Below are positions 55,175 through 62,460 of a DNA stretch of 64,000 nt, piece after piece. The stretch's first letter is position 1, and the number at the start of each line of letters is the position of its first letter. The DNA is from Streptomyces humicola. Its GTDB lineage: Bacteria; Actinomycetota; Actinomycetes; Streptomycetales; Streptomycetaceae. Made by a program: the position numbers and the translations under genes. The notes under the pieces were generated by a model. The model ran no database searches. It saw only the letters and a list, made by a program, of their open reading frames with translations, and was not told where the DNA came from. The stretch is from the NCBI RefSeq assembly GCF_024436035.1, contig NZ_JANFNG010000003.1, positions 248,001-312,000 on the forward strand. The letters run 5' to 3'.

Positions 55175-55567
55175 ATGTCGCTCGACGTCTCACCGGCCCT
55201 CCTCGAACAGGCCGAGCGAGGCGAGGTCGACGAATCCGAATTCGTCGATTGCGTCCGGACTTCCCTGCCTTACGCATGGGAGATGATCAGTTCTCTGGTG
55301 GCACAACTCAAGGTAGATGGGGGAGAGTTCGCCGACAACCAGGTCCCGCCGCCGGACGAGCACGCGCGCGGCCAATTGCTTCGCGCACTCGCGAGCGATG
55401 CCATACGCGGCGCGCTCCAACGGCACTTCGGGGTCCGTCTCGCATTCCAGAACTGCCACCGCGTCGCCGTCTTCCCACTCGATCCCTCGGTCGACGCGAG
55501 GCTTGCCCGGTTCACCTCCGTTCGGGCTCAACTGCTCAACCAATCACCGGAGCTGAGGGACTGCTGA
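55175..55567 (+). CDS. SCO5389-family protein
   Basis: A 130-residue protein, MSLDVSPALLEQAERGEVDE, then FVDCVRTSLPYAWEMISSLV and a Gln/Arg-rich middle. I recognise this as the Streptomyces family named after SCO5389, always near nucS. ATG 55175 follows GAGAGGAG. It is probably cytosolic and mostly helical, with no catalytic motifs. Function unknown. A functional link with NucS is only suggested by conserved adjacency. Confidence 0.8.
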   Translation: MSLDVSPALLEQAERGEVDESEFVDCVRTSLPYAWEMISSLVAQLKVDGGEFADNQVPPPDEHARGQLLRALASDAIRGALQRHFGVRLAFQNCHRVAVFPLDPSVDARLARFTSVRAQLLNQSPELRDC

Positions 55568-55655
55568 GTTCCTCGTATCGCCATCCTTGTCACTCTGCTC
55601 CATCAGCCGACTGCGTCGGCGGGCGGTGATTCCCGTGCTCCCGTTGCGCTCGCCA

Positions 55656-56696
55656 CTACGCGAGCAGCGGGAGCACATCACTTCCCAGGCGCGTCACATT
55701 GCGTTCGGTCTCGGCCATGTCGCCGGAGCCCTCGACAAGCAGCGCGAATCGGGTGATACCCGTGCGCTCCGAGGTCGCGGCGAGCTTGTCGGCGCACAGC
55801 CGAGGGGTGCCCACCGGGTGCAGCCCGCAGAGCAGTTCGGTGTAGGCGAACGGGTCGCGCATGGCACGTGCGCGGCCGTCGACGGTCACATGTGCGGCGA
55901 GCCCGCGCTGCAGCCAGCCCGGCAGCGCCTTCGTCAACGTCTCGACGGCGTCCTGCGCACGATCGGCGATCTGGACCACGCCCGCCGAGACGTGCCCGGC
56001 GGCCTTCACCTCATCCGGTGACATTCCGCAGGCCAGCGCCGTCGTGCGCCACAACGCGACCATCTCGGCCTTCTCCTCGTCACCGCAGTGCATGCCCAGC
56101 AGCATCGGCAGTCCGCGCTCCGCGGCGAGCCGTACGGTCACGGGTGAGGTGCAGGCGACTATCACCTCGGGCCCGCCGGCCGCTGCGCCCTCGTCGTCGA
56201 CCATCTCGTCCGCGCGCGGTACGACGGAGACCTCACGGAAGCGGTAGCGCTCGCCGTCGGCCCCCACCCGCGGCTCGCGCAGCCACCGCAGCAGCAGATC
56301 GAGCGACTCTGGGAAACCGTGCTCGTACGCCTCGACTCCGGTGCCGAAGACTTCGAGGTCCTGCCACGGGCCGCCGCGACCCACGCCGAGCGTCAGCCGC
56401 CCGCCGGAGGTCAGATGGAGCATGGCGGCCTGTTCGCCGAGGGCCACCGGATGCAGCGTCGGCAGCACGCTGACCGCCGTGCCCACGCCGATCCTGCGGG
56501 TCCGGCCGAGCAGCAGTCCGGCCAGAGTGATCGCCGACGGGCACACCCCGTACGGCATGAAGTGATGCTCCGCAAGCCAGACGGAGTCGAGCCCGGCCTG
56601 CTCAGCCGCTTCGGCGGTCCGCACCGTGCGGTGCAGCGCCTCGGCGTGGCCCTGGCCAGGGAACTGGGCCGAGAGCGCGAATGCCCCGATACGCAA
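55656..56696 (-). CDS. LLM-class flavin-dependent oxidoreductase
   Basis: A 346-residue luciferase-like monooxygenase (F420- or FMN-dependent). It has RIGAFALSAQFPGQGHAEALHR at the start, LDSVWLAEHHFMPYGVCPSA, the LTSGGRLTLGVGRG phosphate-binding segment and a TIM-barrel pattern throughout. The best start is TTG 56696 (AAAGAGG 8 nt upstream). GTG 56705 is nearly on top of that site. The substrate is unknown. Confidence 0.9.
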   Translation of the reverse strand: MRIGAFALSAQFPGQGHAEALHRTVRTAEAAEQAGLDSVWLAEHHFMPYGVCPSAITLAGLLLGRTRRIGVGTAVSVLPTLHPVALGEQAAMLHLTSGGRLTLGVGRGGPWQDLEVFGTGVEAYEHGFPESLDLLLRWLREPRVGADGERYRFREVSVVPRADEMVDDEGAAAGGPEVIVACTSPVTVRLAAERGLPMLLGMHCGDEEKAEMVALWRTTALACGMSPDEVKAAGHVSAGVVQIADRAQDAVETLTKALPGWLQRGLAAHVTVDGRARAMRDPFAYTELLCGLHPVGTPRLCADKLAATSERTGITRFALLVEGSGDMAETERNVTRLGSDVLPLLA

Positions 56697-56800
56697 TGTT
56701 GACACCTCTTTCCTCGCCCGAGCGAGGCTCCCCAATGGCACTAACGCGCGACACGTGCCGAAGGCACGGTGTGTGCGGTGCCGTCGTGAATATTTACTGC

Positions 56801-56823
56801 GTGATGGCGTGATGGCGTGATGG
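56801..56823. repeat. 8-bp tandem repeat upstream of LLM gene
   Basis: GTGATGGC is repeated almost three times in the 255-bp gap between the LLM gene and the small zinc-ribbon-like gene. Confidence 0.7.
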
Positions 56824-56951
56824 TCTGAGGCGATGGTGCACCGCCCGCGGGTGTTCCGGGCGAGGGTTACAGGGATTCCGTGCCACCGCGTACGCTGTTT
56901 TTTCAGCCCCGTAGCCCCAGAGCAATGTGCCGCTGTCAGTGAGGTGTCCGC

Positions 56952-57266
56952 GTGTCCCCCCGCCGAAACCGCCCGCAACGGTCCGACAAGCCGGAACGGC
57001 GGCCGGAGGGCGAACGCCACGGGCTGGAGCGCACGGAGAGCTGGCAGGGACAGGAGTGGGTGATGAAACCGGTCGCCGGTACCACCGGCAAGACCTATCG
57101 CTGCCCGGGCTGCGACCAGGAGATCCCGCCGGGCGTCGGGCATGTGGTGGCGTGGCCCGAGTACGGGGGCGTGGACGACCGGCGCCACTGGCACCGCGCC
57201 TGCTGGAACGCGAGGGACCGCCGGAGCGCCAAGCTCCAGCGGTCCCGGAACGCGCCGCGCTACTGA
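56952..57266 (+). CDS. Small Cys/His zinc-ribbon-like protein
   Basis: A 104-residue basic protein, often annotated as ATP/GTP-binding protein in Streptomyces, although I see no nucleotide site. The conserved part YRCPGCDQEIPPGVGHVVAWPEYGG..RRHWHRACW offers CXXC, a His, and HXXC for a zinc ion. GTG 56952 is preceded by GTGAGGTG. It is convergent with the ABC exporter genes. The role may be nucleic-acid binding, by analogy only. Confidence 0.8.
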   Translation: MSPRRNRPQRSDKPERRPEGERHGLERTESWQGQEWVMKPVAGTTGKTYRCPGCDQEIPPGVGHVVAWPEYGGVDDRRHWHRACWNARDRRSAKLQRSRNAPRY

Positions 57267-57290
57267 ACCCTGCTGAACCGGTGAACCCGG

Positions 57291-58115
57291 CTACACGTCA
57301 CGCTTGTTGATGACGAAGAGTGCCCCGGCGAGCGCGACAGCGGTGACGCCGGCCAGTATCCACAGCGGAGTCCAGCCCTGCGGACCGGTGCTCAGCATCG
57401 GGATGCCGTAGAGGGTGGCGATCGCGTTGGGCACCGAGTACTCGATGAGCTTGGTGCGGACCGTCGCCAGCGACTGCGTGGCCATGAACAGCGCGAGCAG
57501 CAGCGGCAGCAGCACGACGCCGAGCATCGCCGTGATCGCGCCCGCCGAGTGCCGGAGCATCGCACCCACCGCGAGGGCGAGCAGGCCGAGCAGCGCCACG
57601 TAGAGGCCGGCGCCGACCGTCGCGCGCAGCCACTGGCTGCCCGACGGGGACGGAATGCCGGAACCGGTGATCATCCCGGCGTCGGCGCCCGCGACGATCA
57701 GACAGGCGAGCGTCGACAGTACGAAGGCGATGAGCGCGAAGACGATCGCCTTGGCGGCGAGCACCCGTGAGCGGCTGGGGCACGCCGTCAGCGTCGTACG
57801 GATCATGCCCGTGCTGTACTCGGAGCTGATCACCAGCACGCCGAGGGTGATGACGGGCAGGCTGCCGAGCAGCACACCGAAGAAGCCGAAGGCCAGGACC
57901 GGGGTGCCCGTCGGGGTGTGGCTGCTCACCAGGCTCGCTACGAGCAGGCCGATGCCGATGACGAGCACCAGCATCACACCCAGCGTCCACATGGTGGAAC
58001 GGACGGTGCGGATCTTGGTCCACTCGGAGCGCAGCGCGTGGCCGAGGCCGGTGGACTGGACCGGGATCGGCGAGGCGTACGCCTGGTACGGGGTCGCCTG
58101 GTAGGGGGTCGTCAT
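57291..58115 (-). CDS. ABC-2 type exporter permease, pair 1
   Basis: A 274-residue permease with six TM helices. After a Tyr/Gln/Pro-rich N-terminus it has LRSEWTKIRTVRSTMWTLGVML, the typical start of ABC-2 permeases working with BcrA-like ATPases, and SSEYSTGMIRTTLTACPSR. ATG 58115 lies directly after the stop of its ATPase (1-nt gap). It is paralogous to the permease at 59322-60092. Confidence 0.92.
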   Translation of the reverse strand: MTTPYQATPYQAYASPIPVQSTGLGHALRSEWTKIRTVRSTMWTLGVMLVLVIGIGLLVASLVSSHTPTGTPVLAFGFFGVLLGSLPVITLGVLVISSEYSTGMIRTTLTACPSRSRVLAAKAIVFALIAFVLSTLACLIVAGADAGMITGSGIPSPSGSQWLRATVGAGLYVALLGLLALAVGAMLRHSAGAITAMLGVVLLPLLLALFMATQSLATVRTKLIEYSVPNAIATLYGIPMLSTGPQGWTPLWILAGVTAVALAGALFVINKRDV

Positions 58116-58116
58116 C

Positions 58117-59217
58117 TCAGCGGTCCTCGGTCTCACGCGCAGCGGTCGGGTCGGCGGCAGGGGCGGGCGGCGCCGGCTGCGGCTGCGCAGCGGCGGGCGG
58201 CGGACCGAAGGACCCGGGCGGCGCGAACTGCTGTGGTGCGTAGGGCTGCTGAGGTGCGTACGGCTGCGGTTGCCCCGGTTGCCCGTACCCCCACCCGGGC
58301 GGCTGCGCCGAGCGATAGTCGACCGCGCCCTGGGTGAGTTGCATGTAGGCCTCCTCCAGGGAGGCCTGGTGCGGGGAGAGCTCCCATAGCCGTACCCCCG
58401 TGCCGTGCGCGACGTCACTGATGCGCGGCAGTTCGAGCCCGGTGACCCGCAGCGCGCCGTCCGGCTCGGGCTGCACGCCCGCCCCCGCTTCGGCGAGCGC
58501 AGCGGTCAGCTTCTCCCGCTGCTCCGCATCGTCGGGAGTCCGCACCTTCGCGTACGCCGTGGAGTTGCGGGCTATGAACTCCTTCACGCTCATGTCGGCG
58601 AGCAGTTGGCCGCGCCCGATCACGATCAGATGATCGGCGGTGAGCGCCATCTCGCTCATGAGGTGGCTGGAGACGAAGACGGTGCGGCCCTCGGCGGCGA
58701 GCCGCTTCATCAGGTTGCGGACCCAGTGGATGCCCTCCGGGTCGAGCCCGTTGACCGGCTCGTCGAACAGCAGCACCTGCGGGTCGCCGAGCAGCGCCGC
58801 GGCGATGCCCAGCCGCTGGCCCATGCCGAGCGAGAAGCCCTTGGAGCGCTTGCCCGCCACCTCCTGCAGGCCGACGAGGGCGAGCACCTCGTCCACCCGG
58901 CTCTTCGGGATGCCGGACAACTGGGCGAGACACAGCAGATGGTGGCGTGCGCTGCGCCCGCCGTGCACCGCCTTGGCGTCGAGCAGGGCGCCCACCTGGC
59001 GCGGTGCGTTGGGCAGTTGGCGGTACGGGCGGCCGGCGATGGTCACCGTCCCCGACGTGGGCGCGTCGAGGCCCAGGACCATCCGTATCGTCGTCGACTT
59101 GCCTGCGCCGTTGGGGCCTAGGAAGCCGGTCACGCTTCCCGGACGCACCTGGAACGACAGGTTGTACACGGCGGTCTTCGCGCCGTAGGTCTTGGTGAGG
59201 CCCCGTGCCTCGATCAT
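58117..59217 (-). CDS. ABC exporter ATPase, pair 1
   Basis: A 366-residue ATPase with Walker A GPNGAGKST (about 36), signature FSLGMGQRLG (about 134), Walker B VLLFDEPVNGLDPEG and the H-loop SSHLMSEM. A C-terminal extension (about 300-366) is a Pro/Gln/Tyr-rich tail (QPYAPQQPYAPQQ), probably disordered. ATG 59217. It contains a 76-bp block identical to the pair-2 ATPase, suggesting recent gene conversion. Confidence 0.93.
   Translation of the reverse strand: MIEARGLTKTYGAKTAVYNLSFQVRPGSVTGFLGPNGAGKSTTIRMVLGLDAPTSGTVTIAGRPYRQLPNAPRQVGALLDAKAVHGGRSARHHLLCLAQLSGIPKSRVDEVLALVGLQEVAGKRSKGFSLGMGQRLGIAAALLGDPQVLLFDEPVNGLDPEGIHWVRNLMKRLAAEGRTVFVSSHLMSEMALTADHLIVIGRGQLLADMSVKEFIARNSTAYAKVRTPDDAEQREKLTAALAEAGAGVQPEPDGALRVTGLELPRISDVAHGTGVRLWELSPHQASLEEAYMQLTQGAVDYRSAQPPGWGYGQPGQPQPYAPQQPYAPQQFAPPGSFGPPPAAAQPQPAPPAPAADPTAARETEDR
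58646..58721. repeat. 76-bp identical block, copy 1
   Basis: This block is identical base for base to 60534-60609. It covers the codons of the H-loop and downstream helix (RNLMKRLAAEGRTVFVSSHL). Confidence 0.9.
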
Positions 59218-59321
59218 GCTCCCGTCCTGTCCCTCGCCTGACATGGAGGGGCACAACGCCCCCGTGAGGCTTAGGAGGCTATCGGGACGCGAAATGGTTC
59301 CGGCGGGCGGGGCCGAAAAGG

Positions 59322-60092
59322 TCAGGCGTCCCGCTCCTTCAGCACGGCGTAGCCTCCCACGAGTGCGGCGATCACCCACAGGGCCATGATGAGCAGGCCG
59401 ATCCAGGGACCGTAGGGGCGGGAATCACCCGTCGTCACCACCATCATGACCTTTTGCCCTGCCTGGTCCGGCAGGTAGTTGGCGACGTGCCGGGTCGCGC
59501 TCACGGCGTGCAGGATGTTGGAGATCAGAAAGAAGAACGGCATCAGGATGGCGAGCGAGAGCAGCGGGCTGCGCAGCATCGCCGCGCACCCCATGGCGAA
59601 GACCGAGATCAGCGTCAGGTAGAGGCCGCCACCGAACACCGCGCGCAGGACGCCCGGATCGCTGATGTGCGCACTGTGCGAGCCGAGCGACGCCTGCCCG
59701 GCGAAGAAGGCGATGAACGCGGTGATCTCGCCGACGACGAAAGCGAGCAGCGTCGCGACCGCGATCTTGCTGAAGAGGAAGGTCCCCCGCTGCGGTACGG
59801 CGGCCAGCGAGGCGCGGATCATGCCCGTGCTGTACTCGTTGCTGACCACGAGCACCCCGAACACGATCATCAGCAGCTGCCCCAGGCTCATCCCCGCGAA
59901 GCTGGTGTACGTGGCGTCGAAGGTGATCTGCTCGCTCGCTGGCATCCTGCTGAAGTTGTTGTTGGTGAGGGCGGAGATGAGCACGCCGAGCGCCACCGTG
60001 ATCAGCACCGCGAGTGAGAGCGTCCACACCGTGGAGCGAACCGACCGGATCTTGGTCCACTCCGATCTGAGGACAGCGGGCACCACTGCCAT
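59322..60092 (-). CDS. ABC-2 type exporter permease, pair 2
   Basis: A 256-residue six-helix permease starting MAVVPAVLRSEWTKIRSVRSTVWTLSLA, with SNEYSTGMIRASLAAVPQRG in the same position as its paralogue. ATG 60092 follows GGGAGG and is 2 nt after the ATPase stop. It probably exports the same class of substrate as pair 1, possibly a peptide or lipid-linked antibiotic (BcrAB-like), but no substrate is inferred from neighbours. Confidence 0.92.
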   Translation of the reverse strand: MAVVPAVLRSEWTKIRSVRSTVWTLSLAVLITVALGVLISALTNNNFSRMPASEQITFDATYTSFAGMSLGQLLMIVFGVLVVSNEYSTGMIRASLAAVPQRGTFLFSKIAVATLLAFVVGEITAFIAFFAGQASLGSHSAHISDPGVLRAVFGGGLYLTLISVFAMGCAAMLRSPLLSLAILMPFFFLISNILHAVSATRHVANYLPDQAGQKVMMVVTTGDSRPYGPWIGLLIMALWVIAALVGGYAVLKERDA

Positions 60093-60094
60093 GA

Positions 60095-61105
60095 TCAGCC
60101 TCCCTCGCCCGACCGGCCCCGACCGCGCTGCTGCCAGTTCTCGCCCCAGGCGCCGGCCGGCTCGGCGACCGGCTCGGCGGCGACCGGTTCGGGTGGCGGC
60201 GTCTCGTGCGCGTGGTACTCCACCGTCTCCGCGGTCAGCTGCATGAACGCCTCCTCCAGCGAGGCCTGCTGCGGGCTGAGCTCGTGCAGCACGATGCGGT
60301 GCTGCGCCGCCAGATCCCCCAGACGGGCGGCGGTCACGCCGCTGATCTCGTACGAGCCGTCGGCAGCAGTCACCGCCGTGATCCCGGCGCCGTGCAGGGC
60401 GTCGCGCAGCTGCTCCGGCTGAGGCGTGCGCACCCGTACGAAGGAACGGGAGTTCTGCCGGATGAACTCCGCCATGGTGGTGTCCGCGAGCAGCTTGCCC
60501 TTGCCGATCACCACCAGGTGGTCGGCCGTGAGTGCCATCTCGCTCATGAGGTGGCTGGAGACGAAGACGGTGCGGCCCTCGGCGGCGAGCCGCTTCATCA
60601 GGTTGCGGATCCAGTGGATGCCTTCGGGGTCGAGCCCGTTCACGGGTTCGTCGAACATCAGGATCGTCGGGTCGCCGAGCAGGGCGGCAGCGATGCCGAG
60701 CCGCTGGCCCATGCCGAGCGAGAAACCCTTGGTGCGTTTCTTCGCCACCGCCTGCAGCCCGACGAGATCGAGGACTTCGGCCACGCGGGCGCGCGGGATG
60801 CGGTTGCTCTGCGCGAGGCACAGCAGGTGGTTGTAGGCGCTGCGCCCCGGGTGCCGGGCCTGGGCCTCCAGGAGCGCCCCGATGTAGCGCAGCGGCTCGT
60901 CCAGGTCCTGGTAGTGCTTGCCGTCGATCCGTACGTCCCCGGCGGTCGGCCGGTCCAGACCGAGCATCAGCCGCATGGTGGTCGACTTCCCGGCGCCGTT
61001 CGGCCCGAGAAACCCGGTGACCATGCCTGGCCGCACGGAGAACGTGAGGCTGTCCACGGCCAGCTTCTCGCCGAACCGCTTGGTCAGCCCGTGCAGCTCA
61101 ATCAT
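60095..61105 (-). CDS. ABC exporter ATPase, pair 2
   Basis: A 336-residue ATPase with Walker A GPNGAGKST, signature FSLGMGQRLG, Walker B ILMFDEPVNGLDPEG, and the same C-terminal substrate-coupling region as pair 1. The tail is Glu/Pro-rich and ends GRGRSGEGG. ATG 61105. With its permease it was duplicated to give the 57291-59217 pair. Confidence 0.93.
   Translation of the reverse strand: MIELHGLTKRFGEKLAVDSLTFSVRPGMVTGFLGPNGAGKSTTMRLMLGLDRPTAGDVRIDGKHYQDLDEPLRYIGALLEAQARHPGRSAYNHLLCLAQSNRIPRARVAEVLDLVGLQAVAKKRTKGFSLGMGQRLGIAAALLGDPTILMFDEPVNGLDPEGIHWIRNLMKRLAAEGRTVFVSSHLMSEMALTADHLVVIGKGKLLADTTMAEFIRQNSRSFVRVRTPQPEQLRDALHGAGITAVTAADGSYEISGVTAARLGDLAAQHRIVLHELSPQQASLEEAFMQLTAETVEYHAHETPPPEPVAAEPVAEPAGAWGENWQQRGRGRSGEGG
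60534..60609. repeat. 76-bp identical block, copy 2
   Basis: Identical to 58646-58721, while flanking sequence differs at many silent positions. Confidence 0.9.
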
Positions 61106-61378
61106 GCCGCTCACGCTAGGCGGATACCCGCCCCCCTGCGCGCCGAAGCATGCGAGCGCGCGCCGCGCGGGTGAAGGCCCCTGCGGGGTGATGGGGGGCT
61201 GCGTGCTCAGGCCGTGCGGGGGCAGGGGGCTTCGTCCTGGCCGTGTGCGAGGGGCAGCGCTCTTGCGCGCCCCAGGCACCCCAGGGGTGCGGGGCGCTGC
61301 CGGGGGTGTGGGCGAGCCTCCCATACCGCGGGAGCCAGGGGCTTGGCACCCCGCGGCGCTGTGGGTGGCGCACCAGGG
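61106..61378. other. Non-coding stretch between ABC genes and filP
   Basis: No convincing gene. The frames present on both strands are Pro/Arg/Gly-rich without a start region. It is G-rich, with several CCCCAGG/CACCCC runs, and ends at the filP terminator. Confidence 0.5.
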
Positions 61379-61412
61379 CGAAGCCCCCGCCCTTGCACGG
61401 GCGGGGGCTTCG
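61379..61412. terminator. Terminator of filP
   Basis: A perfect 14-bp stem CGAAGCCCCCGCCC / GGGCGGGGGCTTCG with loop TTGCAC, close after the filP stop on the minus strand. Confidence 0.9.
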
Positions 61413-61423
61413 GCGCGCCTGCG

Positions 61424-62359
61424 TCAGCGGGACTGCTGGGCGGGGACGCCGCGGGAGAGCGTCTCGTCCTCCGGGTTGGCCGCCGCGGCGACCGCCGCGC
61501 CCGTCAGCGTGGCCAGCATCTCGCGGACGTTGGTCAGCTGGGCGTTGATGCTGTCGCGACGGTTCGTCAGCGCGGCGAGCTCGCGCTCGGATTCGCTGCG
61601 GATGCGGTCGGCCTTGGCGTTGGCGTCGGCCACGATGTCCTCCGCCTGGCGCTGGGCCGTCTCCACCGTCTGGCGGGCCCGGCGCTCCGCGTCCGTGCGC
61701 AGCTTCTCCGCTTCGAGGCGGAGCTGCTCCGCGCGGTGCTCGATCTCCGCGAGCCGCTTCTCCGCCTTGGCCTGACGAGAGGCCAGGTCGCGCTCGGACT
61801 GCTCACGCCGCTTGGCGAGATTGGTCTCGAAGTCGGCCGCGGCCTGGGCGGCCTTCGCACGCGTCTCCTCGAAGAGCGCGTCCGCCTCCTCGCGCTTGGC
61901 CGCCGCGTCCTTCTGGGCCTCGGCGCGCAGCTGGCTGGCCTCGCCCTTGGCCTTCTCGACGATCCGCGAGCCCTCGTCCTCGGCCTTCGCCTTGCGGTCG
62001 GCCGCGTACGACTCGGCGTCCGCACGCACCTGGTTGGCCGCCCCCTCGGCCAGCTCACGGTGCTGCTCCGCGGCCCGGCGGGCCTCCTCGCGCAGGTCCT
62101 TGGCCTCCTCCTCGGCGAGACGGAGGATCTTCTCCACGCGGGCACCGAGACCGGCGTACGACGGCTCGGCGTCGTTGATCTGTGCCTGGGCGTTCTGAGT
62201 TTCGAGGTGGAGTTCCTCGATGCGCTTCTCCAGCGCGCTGATCCTGGCCAGGGCGCTGTCACGGTCGGCGACGAGCTTGGTGATGCGGTCGTCCACCTGT
62301 CCGCGGTCGTATCCACGCCGCACGAGCTCGAAGCCGAAGGGGGAGGAAGTGTCGCTCAT
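61424..62359 (-). CDS. filP: Coiled-coil filament protein FilP
   Basis: A 311-residue protein. A DivIVA-like N-terminal segment (FGFELVRRGYDRGQVDDRI) is followed by continuous coiled-coil (about 30-285) rich in Ala/Glu/Arg heptads/hendecads (for example AEEEAKDLREEARRAAEQHREL), then a short tail. In Streptomyces FilP forms cytoskeletal networks behind growing tips and interacts with DivIVA. ATG 62359 follows AGGAA. Conserved next to scy, and its length is close to the S. coelicolor protein (about 310). It is also annotated as cellulose-binding protein in old databases. Confidence 0.92.
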   Translation of the reverse strand: MSDTSSPFGFELVRRGYDRGQVDDRITKLVADRDSALARISALEKRIEELHLETQNAQAQINDAEPSYAGLGARVEKILRLAEEEAKDLREEARRAAEQHRELAEGAANQVRADAESYAADRKAKAEDEGSRIVEKAKGEASQLRAEAQKDAAAKREEADALFEETRAKAAQAAADFETNLAKRREQSERDLASRQAKAEKRLAEIEHRAEQLRLEAEKLRTDAERRARQTVETAQRQAEDIVADANAKADRIRSESERELAALTNRRDSINAQLTNVREMLATLTGAAVAAAANPEDETLSRGVPAQQSR

Positions 62360-62460
62360 GGGGTTCCTGTCAAAGAGACCGGTGAGGTGATAGAGGGAAT
62401 CCTAGGGTGCCGGACGGCGTGTCATCGAGCGGATGTCCGTAAGGTCTGGAGAATGTCCCC

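Noticed and set aside
61116-61378. Small frames between the ABC genes and filP
   Set aside because: Low-complexity Pro/Arg/Gly composition on both strands, no ribosome binding sites, and no conserved pattern.
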